Positions 28,295 to 36,817 are shown, numbered from the stretch's first letter. The stretch: 64,000 nt of DNA from Streptococcus pyogenes (GCF_002055535.1 NZ_LN831034.1:1054001-1118000); one strand, 5' to 3'. Numbers and translations: made by a program. Notes: generated by a model from the sequence alone, not told the origin.

Positions 28295-29568
28295 TAGATA
28301 CCTCCTTTAAATGTTTTGACGATGGTTTTAGTCGCTCTCATGTCGTCTGACATAGCATACCTTGTCGCATCTATCGCATGGTTATCCTTGTCTTCTAAAC
28401 GAGGTTTAGGGTTGCCATCTCTATCGACTTGATAGTCGATATTTTCAAACTCTCGAGCGATATTTGGTGTCCGTTTTGGGTCTATACAGATAAAATCTAA
28501 GTCATCTAACCAGCGCTCCCCAAACTCGACAGAATCTGGTCCTTTTTTAACGCCTTTTATCCGTTTGATGCCAAACTCGTTTTTAAGCTCAGCATTACTT
28601 TTAGGCTCAGCACTTTCAGCAAACATCTCATCACTCTGATATCCTTTAGTCGTCAACCACTTAGCCAGCTGCCTGTTTGATATCTTCTGACCATAATACT
28701 CGTCAATAGCATAGATACCATTTTTCTTTTTATCATAATGCCAACGTACAAAAGCAAGCGGGTCAGTTGCATAACCATAGTCAATACCGTTACGGATATT
28801 ATCGAAATCGGCTACTTGTTCGTCAGTAATACGTTCGAAGCGTAAGTTGTCAAATGGAACAACACCCGAACCAATGGCCTCTCCTAAATACTCCCAACGA
28901 TAACGACGTTCTGAACGCTCTCTCGTGGCTTCTGCCTCGGCTATAAACTCTTTGGCAATAAAAGGATTATCTTTATACGTAGATGCGTGTACAAACGTAT
29001 TAGACGGCTGAAATTGGCTCTCATATTTTTTGTTAACCCAAGACTGTTTACGTTTAGGTGGATTGTATGTATAAAAAAATTTATAAAAAAGACCATCACC
29101 GAGTTCCCCACGCAATAGGGAGTTAGTGATAGTTTTGACTTCGTCCTCGGTTTTAAATTCCGCAAGCTCCTCGATCCAACCGATAGCAAAAGGAAAACGA
29201 CTATCTTTTAAGGACTTGATACGTTCAGGATTTTGTGCTCCTCTAAAGACAATGTAATTACCTCTAGGGATGTACGTTATCCTTAGAGGTGATTTGTTAA
29301 ATTTAAAGTAACGCTCTAGCCCTTGCTCAGATATAGCCCATTTAATTTGCTCATAAACAGACTGCTCCAGAGTATTATCTGTTTTACGGATACAAACCGC
29401 ATTGACAGGATACTGTATTATTAACCTCGAGATAATAAAAGCAATATTAGATGATTTACCAGAACCACGTCCGCCTTTGCAAGCGATATTTAGTATTTGA
29501 GGATTCCAAGTCGCTTGCACGACAGGCTTAAAACCAATTGGGATAATATCAGCTAAATCAACTACCAT
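28294..29568 (-). CDS. Terminase large subunit (PBSX family)
   Basis: 424 aa DNA-packaging motor. Start at ATG 29568 (GGGTG 6 nt upstream), overlapping terS by 11 nt. Walker A is CKGGRGSGKSS (Lys38), the Walker B-like strand is FPFAIGWIEELAEF, and a nuclease-type acidic residue is in GIDYGYATDPLAFV. The C-terminal DKDNHAIDATRYAMSDD is typical of the family. Confidence 0.93.
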   Translation of the reverse strand: MVVDLADIIPIGFKPVVQATWNPQILNIACKGGRGSGKSSNIAFIISRLIIQYPVNAVCIRKTDNTLEQSVYEQIKWAISEQGLERYFKFNKSPLRITYIPRGNYIVFRGAQNPERIKSLKDSRFPFAIGWIEELAEFKTEDEVKTITNSLLRGELGDGLFYKFFYTYNPPKRKQSWVNKKYESQFQPSNTFVHASTYKDNPFIAKEFIAEAEATRERSERRYRWEYLGEAIGSGVVPFDNLRFERITDEQVADFDNIRNGIDYGYATDPLAFVRWHYDKKKNGIYAIDEYYGQKISNRQLAKWLTTKGYQSDEMFAESAEPKSNAELKNEFGIKRIKGVKKGPDSVEFGERWLDDLDFICIDPKRTPNIAREFENIDYQVDRDGNPKPRLEDKDNHAIDATRYAMSDDMRATKTIVKTFKGGI

Positions 29569-29938
29569 TGTCTTGCACCCATGAATTAGCAAGTACGATA
29601 GGCTCGTCTATGCTGATTTCCTGCTTGTCTGTCGGTTTATAACCTGCTCGGTCAAGGATATCTTGAGAAGCTTGTAGTCTTACCAATTCTGATTTTGCGT
29701 TTTTGCTTAGATTAACAAGCGTTCCAATCGCAGAAAGAGCATATTTGCCAAAAGCTTTTTCTGCGATTTCATCGTTTAATTTATTCCAACCCGATTTATC
29801 TTCTGGGTCATTTTCCCAATTTCGTAGCTGTCTGTCTGTGATACCGATTATTTCCGCAACTTGTGCTTGATTAGCGGTTGGATTTAATAATTTAAACTCA
29901 ATAGCATCAAGCATTTTTGCCTTATTTGCTCTTGCCAA
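29558..29938 (-). CDS. Terminase small subunit
   Basis: 126 aa. N-terminal helix-turn-helix (LNPTANQAQVAEIIGITDRQLRNW) followed by a helical oligomerisation region. It recognises the packaging site and stimulates TerL. Its 5' side borders a 609-nt noncoding, hairpin-rich segment, a plausible place for the packaging signal. Confidence 0.87.
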   Translation of the reverse strand: MARANKAKMLDAIEFKLLNPTANQAQVAEIIGITDRQLRNWENDPEDKSGWNKLNDEIAEKAFGKYALSAIGTLVNLSKNAKSELVRLQASQDILDRAGYKPTDKQEISIDEPIVLANSWVQDNGS

Positions 29939-30078
29939 AATATGTTCCTCCTTTCGGAAATTTTCGGAAATAAAAAAGTCACCACAATGTGATGACTAAT
30001 TGGTTAACCATAGATAAATAGCAAATGAATGCTAAGCCTATTGCCTACCCCATTCTGGGACACTTCTATTTATCAAAC

Positions 30079-30121
30079 AGGCTTTGCACGAATCGAACGT
30101 GCATAAACGACCATTAAGCCT
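30079..30121 (-). ncRNA. tRNA-like fold 1 (acceptor stem plus T-arm)
   Basis: On the minus strand a 6-bp stem AGGCTT/AAGCCT closes a 13-nt spacer and a perfect T-arm GCACG-TTCGATT-CGTGC (30086-30102). The loop matches T54-T55-C56-R57-A58 of real tRNAs. No complete 5' acceptor half or canonical anticodon loop is present, so it is not a normal tRNA. Confidence 0.6.
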
Positions 30122-30338
30122 ACTAACCACAGGCAAGGTTGCGACCCTTGTTTTACTTGCGGTTAATCAAATGAGTCAATCTGTTGTGAATACGTACACG
30201 TAGACTATACAGCCGATCTATGTATCTTTTTTATCAATCGTCATTGGTAGGAATATGACTATCAACCAAGTAAAAACCAGTATATCAGTGCGTGACTGCC
30301 TTTCGGGATACTGGGTCGCGCCTCTTCTGGGCGCTGAT

Positions 30339-30381
30339 TGAGACGGCAGGAATCGAACCTGCATACCCAGTTGTCGTCTCA
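30339..30381 (-). ncRNA. tRNA-like fold 2 (acceptor stem plus T-arm)
   Basis: On the minus strand a perfect 7-bp stem TGAGACG/CGTCTCA stacks directly on T-arm GCAGG-TTCGATT-CCTGC with a 12-nt spacer on the 5' side. This is exact T-half geometry (7 + 5 bp). Upstream, at 30382-30410, a D-arm-like GCCTGATGGCGGTA is recognisable, so this may be a reduced tRNA gene. Confidence 0.65.
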
Positions 30382-30547
30382 ACTCGCTGTACCGCCATCA
30401 GGCTACAAAATAACAAGTTTGATTGTAGTTAAAGTTGGCGACTAAATAAAATAGTCAGTGATTAAAAGGTTATCTCTTCTTGTTATTTTGATAATACTAT
30501 AATAACATGTAAAAATATGTATAAACTATCTTATTACTGTATAAAAA

Positions 30548-30982
30548 CTAGCTAAAAACTCCTTTCTCAGCAAGCAACACACCCTCTCTGTACAGCTCTG
30601 CAAAAGCTAACAAAGCAATGTCAAGTGTATCATAGTAAAAGCTCTCTGACATACACAATTCTGTATAAATAACCTTATCTGCCTTTTTATAAGGCGCTAA
30701 GTATTTGTCATACAAAATCCTGCGTCTCTCTGGCTCTAGTATCATACTGACGGCTTGCTCAATCGCATCCAGCTCTTGTTCTGCTGACACACGGTTGAGC
30801 GCTAGTCTCTCAACAGGCTTGCTTGGCGTTCCATACGGTTGTCTTGGCTCAAAGGAATAAGTGGCTGTCACTTTTTGAGTATCTACATCATTAGCTATCC
30901 TTCGCCAACGTGGATACTCTCTCAATTTACGCTTGGCATTAGATTTTGTTTTTTGGATATCAATCTCTGGAAAAAACGTCAT
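30548..30982 (-). CDS. ArpU-family late transcriptional regulator
   Basis: 144 aa. N-terminal MTFFPEIDIQKTKSNAKRKL and a sigma-70 region-4-like C-terminus (RRILYDKYLAPYKKADKVIYTELCMSESFYYDTLDIALLAF) match the ArpU/RinA-type regulators found just upstream of terminase genes. It likely switches on the packaging, structural and lysis operon. RBS is a G-run. Confidence 0.85.
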   Translation of the reverse strand: MTFFPEIDIQKTKSNAKRKLREYPRWRRIANDVDTQKVTATYSFEPRQPYGTPSKPVERLALNRVSAEQELDAIEQAVSMILEPERRRILYDKYLAPYKKADKVIYTELCMSESFYYDTLDIALLAFAELYREGVLLAEKGVFS

Positions 30983-31267
30983 GAAAGCCCCCCCAATGTG
31001 GTATAATTTATTTAAGCTTAAATTTAACCAAGGGGGCGTTCCGTATGGACGTCTTTTTGTTTTGTGGAGAAAAGTCCTCTCTTTCCTTTGTTTTTTGACA
31101 CAGGCGCACGATGTCGTGTTAAAGCATTAGCGACGCCTTGGATAATCACGGATGACCGATAACCCGCTTTAGATTTGTTTTGGTGTAAGGAGGTTCTCGT
31201 TTCTATTTTTTAATTTCGGTCCACCCCCACAGAGCCATCGCAGGCTCTTGAGCGCTTGCGCGGGAAT
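30983..31267. other. 285-nt gap between early operon and arpU-like gene
   Basis: It contains a plus-strand TGGTATAAT box (30999-31007) just upstream of the ArpU start, followed by a 17-codon frame at 31045, too short to accept. A small hairpin GAGCC-N6-GGCTC lies near 31230-31246. No convincing gene. Minus-strand open stretch ending near 31032 has no start codon. Confidence 0.45.
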
Positions 31268-31534
31268 TTAATTTGCTTCCGTGTTTAATAGTTTAAAACG
31301 CCAAGTTTCATATTCGCCGTGATAAACGAAGCCTATAGATTCTCCATCAACGATTTTATCGCATACAACATATGCTAAATCAGTATTTTTTAAATAATCT
31401 TGTTCGCCATATTTAACAATAGCAATATCATGTTGTTCACCATTTTTAAAATAATAGCCAGAGGACAAATTATATTTGTCATTGTTAAAGTCATTTGCAT
31501 ATTTTTTTGATATAAAAATTGTTTTTTCTTTCAT
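31268..31534 (-). CDS. Hypothetical phage protein
   Basis: 88 aa from ATG 31534 (GGAGGTGACGG upstream), overlapping the previous stop by 4 nt. MKEKTIFISKKYANDFNNDK start. Beta-rich composition; no family recognised. Last gene of the early transcript before the gap. Confidence 0.65.
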   Translation of the reverse strand: MKEKTIFISKKYANDFNNDKYNLSSGYYFKNGEQHDIAIVKYGEQDYLKNTDLAYVVCDKIVDGESIGFVYHGEYETWRFKLLNTEAN

Positions 31535-32055
31535 TCCGTCACCTCCTCCGCAAATCCTTCTCGCCATGCCCAGTCGAAATCTTTACGAATTTCGGATTCA
31601 GTGAGGTGATTGCTGTTTTTATTGTAGTAGCAATCCTTTGATTTTCGTTTTACCAAAAAAACTTTATTACCTTGTCTTTCAAGCACAAACTTGGCATGAC
31701 CTCTGCCTTCCCTGTTCGGATTTGGTATCTCCACTGTATATAGCTTCTCTTTTTCGATGGTGATATTTGGATAAGCTAGCCATGCTTGGGCAAATAAATC
31801 ACCGTTATTTGCCACCCAATGGAAAACATTGTCTGGATAAGCATGTATATTAACAAAAGTTGTTGTTAAATCCTGGTCGTGTTCTTTTCTAAACTTAATC
31901 ATTTCAAATACCGGCTTCGGCACTACCACTTTTGGTTGGCCGAGTTGGTCGATGATACCTAATACATCAATTCGTTTAATTAAATTACCTTTAAAATCGA
32001 AATAATTAAACGCCTCTAGTTCTCTTATCGCTCTTTTCGCTTCTTCAATGTTCAT
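31531..32055 (-). CDS. DUF1642 family phage protein
   Basis: 174 aa. The pattern PKPVFEMIKFRKEHDQDL, AQAWLAYPNITIEKEKLYTVEI and LTESEIRKDFDWAWREGFAEEV is that of DUF1642 proteins, common in early regions of streptococcal siphophages. Function unknown; overlaps neighbours. Confidence 0.82.
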   Translation of the reverse strand: MNIEEAKRAIRELEAFNYFDFKGNLIKRIDVLGIIDQLGQPKVVVPKPVFEMIKFRKEHDQDLTTTFVNIHAYPDNVFHWVANNGDLFAQAWLAYPNITIEKEKLYTVEIPNPNREGRGHAKFVLERQGNKVFLVKRKSKDCYYNKNSNHLTESEIRKDFDWAWREGFAEEVTE

Positions 32056-32057
32056 TT

Positions 32058-32690
32058 TTACCTCGCATTTAACTTACTCTCTACATGCACTATCGCATCA
32101 CCAATCCACTCTTTGACATTAAATTCTCGCTCAATATCTTGAGTTCTTGGCATAACGTTAATATCACTAAAACTCAGCATGTCGTCTTTTGTATTTTGCA
32201 AAAAATAAATGTTTTTAACTTGTCTTGTTAAAGAGTCACCATGCACCACCACACCATTTATCCCTCTTATAGACATATTAAAGAGTAGAAACGGTACTGC
32301 TTTGTCCGATAACTCTTCTACGTGATACCAGTATTTACTCGGACGATAAGTAAATGGACTGTCATTTAATCGTTGTTCTTGCCATGCTTGGATAAGTATC
32401 CCACCCGTCCCGACTGCTACCTCGTAGTATTGATTACCACTTATTATTTTAGATAATAGTGTACTAACCGATTTAGGCGTAAAGTCTTGCTTTTTATTTT
32501 TGCGGTCAGCTTGTTCTTCCTCAAAATATTGCATAAACCAGTCGTAAGATACATCTGTTTCATATTTCAAAAACTGTCTAAATATATCCTCACGACTATC
32601 TTTATCAAAGAGTATGTCCGTAAGTCGTTTGGGTGCTTTATAAACTTCGTCGATGCCTAGTATGCGATGTATCTCATCGATCTTAATCAT
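32058..32690 (-). CDS. N6-adenine methyltransferase-like protein with atypical motif IV
   Basis: 210 aa from ATG 32690, preceded by ACGGAGGGTAAC; a longer frame to 32756 overlaps the upstream gene. Residues ~75-115 carry QDFTPKSVSTLLSKIISGNQ and the SAM motif YEVAVGTGGILIQAW, similar to HsdM-type methylases. The expected NPPY/F catalytic motif is not obvious; the nearest candidate is DINVMPRT. It may be a degenerate or non-catalytic methylase. Confidence 0.7.
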   Translation of the reverse strand: MIKIDEIHRILGIDEVYKAPKRLTDILFDKDSREDIFRQFLKYETDVSYDWFMQYFEEEQADRKNKKQDFTPKSVSTLLSKIISGNQYYEVAVGTGGILIQAWQEQRLNDSPFTYRPSKYWYHVEELSDKAVPFLLFNMSIRGINGVVVHGDSLTRQVKNIYFLQNTKDDMLSFSDINVMPRTQDIEREFNVKEWIGDAIVHVESKLNAR

Positions 32691-32691
32691 G

Positions 32692-32976
32692 TTACCCTCC
32701 GTTGTGCGTAAGTTCCGCAATTCGCTTTGTCTGTCTAGCTCTATCTTCGCTAGCACGTTTAAGCTGCTTTTGTGTCCTGCTTAGCTGTGTACGTAGTCCT
32801 GTGATTTGCGACTCGTAATATTGTCGTGCGTCGCGATAGCTAAAATACGACACGGTTACCATCATCCCAAATATTGCGATTGCAAGAAACAATAGTGCTT
32901 TCCAATCGTTTTTTAGGACATTCATTATTTTATTAAAGTTATCACGTAAATTTTGCAACGCTTCATCTATCGTCAT
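32692..32976 (-). CDS. Small phage protein with one transmembrane segment
   Basis: 94 aa from ATG 32976 (MTIDEALQNLRDNFNKIMNV). A TM helix at about residues 28-48 (ALLFLAIAIFGMMVTVSYFS) is followed by a coiled-coil tail (QITGLRTQLSRTQKQLKRAS). The ORF extension to 33114 overlaps another gene and is rejected. Rz-/spanin-like shape but far from lysis genes; role unknown. Confidence 0.65.
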   Translation of the reverse strand: MTIDEALQNLRDNFNKIMNVLKNDWKALLFLAIAIFGMMVTVSYFSYRDARQYYESQITGLRTQLSRTQKQLKRASEDRARQTKRIAELTHNGG

Positions 32977-33143
32977 TCTTCCACCTCTGCCAAAATATAA
33001 GTCAAATCTCTTCCGTAAGGAGAAAGTTGTACGACTTGATAACCAACAACTGTCACTTTTGCGTACTTGTTTTTGTCGATAAAATCGTTCAGGTGGTCTG
33101 TTGCACTTTTCCATTCGTCCTTAACTTCAATATATCTCTTCAT
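32973..33143 (-). CDS. Hypothetical phage protein
   Basis: 56 aa from ATG 33143 (MKRYIEVKDEWKSATDHLND). Overlaps both neighbours by 4 nt, as in translationally coupled operons. Unknown function. Confidence 0.6.
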   Translation of the reverse strand: MKRYIEVKDEWKSATDHLNDFIDKNKYAKVTVVGYQVVQLSPYGRDLTYILAEVEE

Positions 33144-33379
33144 TCTTCCACGCTTTCGATTAACCAATATTCAATGAGACGCTTTGTATATTCGAGTGCT
33201 TTTTCTAAATCCTGAGTCGCATTGCCTTTGTATCTATGTCGTTTAATGTATTTATCAATGTGACTTTCCATGATTGCGACAAACTGGTCCCATGGGTACG
33301 TCTTATACCACGACTCAATCAAATCAATTTCTCCGTGATTATAATGCTTTGGTTTATGTACTAATTCTTCTATCATCAC
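33140..33379 (-). CDS. DUF3310 family protein
   Basis: 79 aa. HKPKHYNHGEIDLIESWYKT and IMESHIDKYIKRHRYKGNAT plus LEKALEYTKRLIEYW match DUF3310 (nucleotide-kinase-like small phage proteins). Biochemical role is uncertain. Confidence 0.82.
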   Translation of the reverse strand: MMIEELVHKPKHYNHGEIDLIESWYKTYPWDQFVAIMESHIDKYIKRHRYKGNATQDLEKALEYTKRLIEYWLIESVEE

Positions 33380-33621
33380 TCCACCTCTCTCAAATAATTT
33401 ACTATCGTTTTACACACGCTCTCATTTGGCAATATTCTGCGTTCTAAGAGCGCTTTTAATTGCCAAGTATAAATGCCTATCTTATCTGCTAAAACGTCAT
33501 CAGACATCTTTATTTTGCATCTGTGAGCTATTAACAGCTCTGATATATCGTAAGGCAACAGATTATCGTAAGATCTAGGTGTATATTTAATATCGTTATG
33601 CCACTGTCTGTGTCTTTTCAT
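33376..33621 (-). CDS. Hypothetical HTH-like phage protein
   Basis: 81 aa, basic N-terminus (MKRHRQWHNDIKYTPRSYDN) and a helix-turn-helix-like stretch (MSDDVLADKIGIYTWQLKAL). Could bind DNA; no family assigned. Confidence 0.6.
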   Translation of the reverse strand: MKRHRQWHNDIKYTPRSYDNLLPYDISELLIAHRCKIKMSDDVLADKIGIYTWQLKALLERRILPNESVCKTIVNYLREVE

Positions 33622-33974
33622 AGACCCATTCTCCGAGCTCTTTCTAGTGCGTCCGTGCGTTTGATTTTTTTAACGAGCTTAACGTCACCGTAGTTTTTAA
33701 ACATCCACTTTTCGTAAATCTTGTCATCCTCATCTGTCTTTTTTTGTTTAAGGCGGTAAGACTGCTTGATTAACATTATCATTTCCTTTGTCGTGTAAAT
33801 TCGTTGGAACCACTCCAATACATCAGGTGGCGGCAATCTGTTTAGTTTTTTATAGTATTTGACAGATCTATAGACTCTGTCAGCTTCTTCTTTGTCTGCG
33901 ATGGTAATGTTATCGTCTAAAAACGCTTTAATTGACGGCTCCATTTGTTTGTAAAAATCATCTACTAGTGTCAT
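33618..33974 (-). CDS. Hypothetical phage protein
   Basis: 118 aa, highly charged and helical (FLDDNITIADKEEADRVYRS; LKQKKTDEDDKIYEKWMFKN). Coupled to RusA upstream by a 4-nt overlap. Function unknown. Confidence 0.65.
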   Translation of the reverse strand: MTLVDDFYKQMEPSIKAFLDDNITIADKEEADRVYRSVKYYKKLNRLPPPDVLEWFQRIYTTKEMIMLIKQSYRLKQKKTDEDDKIYEKWMFKNYGDVKLVKKIKRTDALERARRMGL

Positions 33975-34411
33975 AATTCGTTTATTTTTACCTCGATTCT
34001 GGGATTTGGGCTATACAGCTTACGTGTAGTGTGCTCGACAATGATGTTGTCATCTGTCCACACAACCTCTGATTTTGATATGCTGTCATATACTGCTTTT
34101 TCAAGGTTGTCCAAATCGGGCTTCTTTGGCACATATAAGAGCTCATTTATATAATCCTGATACTTTTGTTTAGTCTTATCTTTGGCACGCTCTGACGGCT
34201 TTTTAGACACCAATTCTGGTGCTTTTAGATAAAAAGTAACATCAACTTTTAAACCGTCGTCAAAATAAGGCCCTTCGTAATTGTTTTTAACATAGTCTGT
34301 GACCTGCTTCCGCCATGCCATCATATCTCCATCCTCGTAAGCTCCACTCCATCTGCTAAAGCGTGGACGTTTTTGCGGTTTTGGCTCAATCGGTATTATA
34401 AACTTAACCAC
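33971..34411 (-). CDS. rusA: RusA-type Holliday junction resolvase
   Basis: 146 aa endonuclease that cuts recombination or replication junctions. It shows KPQKRPRFSR near the N-terminus and the metal-binding acidic motif KKPDLDNLEKAVYDS, followed by VVWTDDNIIVEHTTRKLY. It sits with SSB and ERF, forming a phage recombination set. Confidence 0.92.
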   Translation of the reverse strand: MVKFIIPIEPKPQKRPRFSRWSGAYEDGDMMAWRKQVTDYVKNNYEGPYFDDGLKVDVTFYLKAPELVSKKPSERAKDKTKQKYQDYINELLYVPKKPDLDNLEKAVYDSISKSEVVWTDDNIIVEHTTRKLYSPNPRIEVKINEL

Positions 34412-34614
34412 TACTCCTCCAATTCGTCTTCGTATCCTATAAACTCTGCGTGTCTGCCATCTGGTCTCCTCTTTTTATGAGCTGGCGACGCTATAAAAAC
34501 TATTGTGTCAGCGGTAACACCAAGTCTTTCTGCTAGCTCATGCTTTGTGCCAACATCTACAAAAGAGTCTCCGTCGTAGACCGCATATATCCTTTGTCTA
34601 TATCTGTTAGCCAT
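34411..34614 (-). CDS. Hypothetical phage protein
   Basis: 67 aa, MANRYRQRIYAVYDGDSFVD then a short helix-turn-helix-like VGTKHELAERLGVTADTIVF. It resembles small DNA-binding phage proteins. Overlaps rusA by one base. Confidence 0.6.
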   Translation of the reverse strand: MANRYRQRIYAVYDGDSFVDVGTKHELAERLGVTADTIVFIASPAHKKRRPDGRHAEFIGYEDELEE

Positions 34615-34619
34615 ATCAT

Positions 34620-35045
34620 TTAAAACGGCAGATCATCGTCTGAAATATCCATTGGGTTTGAATTGCCAAACGGTTGACTGTTATCGTTTTGCGAAGAGTT
34701 ATCTTGACCAGATTGTTGCTGGCTATTTCGACTTTCCAACATTTGGAAACTCTCTGCAACAACTTCCGTCACATAGACACGTTGTTCTTGTTGGTTTTCG
34801 TAGTTACGTGTCTGAATACGACCCGTAACTCCGATCAAAGCACCTTTTTTAGCCCAGTTGGCTAAATTTTCAGCAGACTGTCGCCAGATAACACAGTTAA
34901 TGAAATCTGCTTCTCTCTCCCCGTTTTGCTCTTTAAATCTGCGGTTTACCGCAAGTGTGAACGTAGCTACAGCTACTTGACTCGCTGTATAGCGAAGCTC
35001 TGCGTCCTTGGTCATGCGACCAACTAGCACAATGTTGTTAATCAT
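34620..35045 (-). CDS. ssb: Single-stranded DNA-binding protein
   Basis: 141 aa. OB fold with [20 protein letters not shown] at the start and [21 protein letters not shown]; a Gln/Asn/Ser-rich linker; and the acidic tip DISDDDLPF that recruits replication proteins. Overlaps the ERF gene by 8 nt. Confidence 0.95.
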   Translation of the reverse strand: MINNIVLVGRMTKDAELRYTASQVAVATFTLAVNRRFKEQNGEREADFINCVIWRQSAENLANWAKKGALIGVTGRIQTRNYENQQEQRVYVTEVVAESFQMLESRNSQQQSGQDNSSQNDNSQPFGNSNPMDISDDDLPF

Positions 35046-35712
35046 TTTTTTGCCCTGCTCTCTTTTTTAATTTATTAATCAAATCATCAGTCGATACAAT
35101 CTGTTCTGTGCGTAAATCTTCCAGTGATTTAACTTTTAAGGTATCTGTTAGCCATTTTGTTAGCTCTTTGACATTTTGATTTGTGGCTTTTGCAATATCG
35201 CTTAAATCAGATTTATAAGTCTCTACTTGGATATTGCTGATTTTCGGGGTTTGGAAGCTTGCCCCTTTTGACGTTTTATTTGTTGGTTTTTGCGATTGAT
35301 TTGTTTTGTTGGGTTTGCTAGCTTCATTGCCGTCATCATCTTGATCGCTTGTTATCCCAAAAATTGCTGATAGTGCGTAGCGTTTTGCGTAAGTGATAGC
35401 CGAACCAGCGCCTTGTACATCATTTTTTGTTGGTTTAACACTTAAAGGTCCGTATTCCACCCATTCGCCACTCGTGTGCATGACTAGCGTTGCGACATCG
35501 ATATAACCGTTTTCTGCGTTTGTTGTTGGATCCTGCGAAAAAGATATCCCGTTATTAGCAAAGGCTTTTGTAATCGCTTCCGTCACGTTTTCTAGAGGCA
35601 CGTATTTGCTTTTGAAAAAGGGGTTGTCTTTATCTTTTAGCGGTTGTTTTACCTCTAGCTGAGCTTTACAAAAGGCTTTAGCATATTCTATTATACTTTC
35701 TGATTTCCTCAT
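35038..35712 (-). CDS. ERF-family single-strand annealing recombinase
   Basis: 224 aa. Residues ~20-125 are the ERF core ([49 protein letters not shown]). A low-complexity linker ([16 protein letters not shown]) and a C-terminal helical part follow. It anneals strands during phage recombination and replication, with SSB and Gp157 as neighbours. Confidence 0.9.
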   Translation of the reverse strand: MRKSESIIEYAKAFCKAQLEVKQPLKDKDNPFFKSKYVPLENVTEAITKAFANNGISFSQDPTTNAENGYIDVATLVMHTSGEWVEYGPLSVKPTKNDVQGAGSAITYAKRYALSAIFGITSDQDDDGNEASKPNKTNQSQKPTNKTSKGASFQTPKISNIQVETYKSDLSDIAKATNQNVKELTKWLTDTLKVKSLEDLRTEQIVSTDDLINKLKKRAGQKND

Positions 35713-36195
35713 TTACTTTACCTGCAAACTTTCTGTTTCGATTAGTTCAACTCCAGATATATCAATTCCAGATTTCAAAGCTTTCGAGATCTCAGATTTC
35801 ATTGGTTTGTATTCAATTTTTTCTTGCATGTAATCAAGAGGAATTTTTGTTTCGTCCAAAATCTCTACTTTTTTGCTTTTTCGCAAAGACACCTTAAACA
35901 TTCCAGCGTCAACTTTTTTCTTTTGGCTCAATTCCATTGCACGCCTGATTGTCTCTTTGTATTTTTCCACTTTTGCTTCTGCTTGCTTTTGCTTTTTGTA
36001 AAAAGCTTCTTTTTCGGCTTTATACATTTCGACGTCAGCTTGAGCATTTTTTAACATTTTGACAAAATACTCAATGGTATTTTCTAAGTCTGATTGAAAA
36101 TCAATGCTGTCAAGCGTATTTTGAAAGGTTTCGTCGTCTAAATCTAAACTTTCCAGATAAGCGGCGATTCCCTCAAGTTCATATAAATAAGCCAT
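35713..36195 (-). CDS. Siphovirus Gp157-family protein
   Basis: 160 aa, coiled-coil rich (MLKNAQADVEMYKAEKEAFY; KKQKQAEAKVEKYKETIRRA) with GMFKVSLRKSKKVEILDETK, matching Gp157. It abuts the ERF gene. Such proteins accompany ERF/RecT modules; some have been linked to phage-resistance phenotypes. Confidence 0.85.
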   Translation of the reverse strand: MAYLYELEGIAAYLESLDLDDETFQNTLDSIDFQSDLENTIEYFVKMLKNAQADVEMYKAEKEAFYKKQKQAEAKVEKYKETIRRAMELSQKKKVDAGMFKVSLRKSKKVEILDETKIPLDYMQEKIEYKPMKSEISKALKSGIDISGVELIETESLQVK

Positions 36196-36216
36196 GTTAT
36201 TTCCTCTTTCTGTATT

Positions 36217-36471
36217 TTAATCATCCAAAATGTGTTGTTTAGTGGACCACTTGCTGTCAATCTTGCGATTAACGATTAGCTCTGGCCATACATCAAATTC
36301 CGTCTCGATGTAGTCCATCAAGTCTTCGTCTGTGTAGTCTTTAAAGGTTTGATAAGTCTGTTTTAGCGTAGGTTCTTCGCTGCCTCTAAGACAGTCAATC
36401 GTAAAGATAAGCGCATCTCTAAAATTGCTATCAAAGGTTACGAGCTCACCGTTAATTCTGATTCCAACCAT
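36217..36471 (-). CDS. Hypothetical phage protein
   Basis: 84 aa, acidic (FRDALIFTIDCLRGSEEPTL; DYTDEDLMDYIETEFDVWPE). Overlaps the upstream gene by 20 nt. Unknown function. Confidence 0.6.
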   Translation of the reverse strand: MVGIRINGELVTFDSNFRDALIFTIDCLRGSEEPTLKQTYQTFKDYTDEDLMDYIETEFDVWPELIVNRKIDSKWSTKQHILDD

Positions 36472-36805
36472 TTCGCACCTCGTTAGCTATTTCTACGAAT
36501 TCGTTCAAGTTTCCGTTTTTTAAAATGTTTATCCGCTTTTGTTCTTTTCTAACTTGACTTTCAAGTGAGCTGATAGCTTCTGCACGCTCATCATCGTTGT
36601 CAATTAGATAGTACCCTCCGCCTTTTCGACGGCTAGAACCTATCAAATAGCCTTTCATTACCATTCCGTGGATAATGTCTCTCAAGGTTTTCGGGTCTTT
36701 GATGTCAAATGTTCGACAAATTTCCTTTGAATTAACCATCATGTTACTTCCTATCGGCAAATAACAAAATATTCTTTTTTCTAACTCATCTAGTGGCATT
36801 ACCAT
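36452..36805 (-). CDS. Winged-helix-like phage protein
   Basis: 117 aa from ATG 36805 (GGAGAGATTTA upstream). The core MVNSKEICRTFDIKDPKTLR and MVMKGYLIGSSRRKGGGYYL looks like a winged helix. A coiled coil follows. Probably a DNA-binding regulator of the early region. Confidence 0.65.
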   Translation of the reverse strand: MVMPLDELEKRIFCYLPIGSNMMVNSKEICRTFDIKDPKTLRDIIHGMVMKGYLIGSSRRKGGGYYLIDNDDERAEAISSLESQVRKEQKRINILKNGNLNEFVEIANEVRNGWNQN

Positions 36806-36817
36806 ATTAAATCTCTC

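Larger units (their letters stand above)
29939..30547 (-). other. 609-nt gene-free structured region upstream of terS
   Basis: No ORF with an RBS was found. On the transcribed minus strand there are two tRNA-T-domain-like folds (own entries). There is also a 9-bp closing stem CTATTTATC/GATAAATAG (30012-30074), a forked stem CCAGTAT...ATACTGG (30277-30314), and a GCGCC-N7-GGCGC hairpin (30318-30334). It may hold a pac/cos site, an untranslated leader or structured RNA. Confidence 0.6.

Noticed and set aside
30339..30410. Complete tRNA gene
   Set aside because: The T-arm and 3' acceptor strand are perfect, but no 5' acceptor strand exists in front of the D-arm-like sequence and the anticodon loop is not standard.
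31045..31098. 17-codon plus-strand frame after the TGGTATAAT box
   Set aside because: Only a loose G-rich sequence precedes the ATG and the frame is too short to judge without conservation data.
32690..32756. Longer start of the methyltransferase-like gene at 32756
   Set aside because: It overlaps the upstream coding region by more than 60 nt and lacks an RBS, whereas ATG 32690 has GGAGGG at proper spacing.
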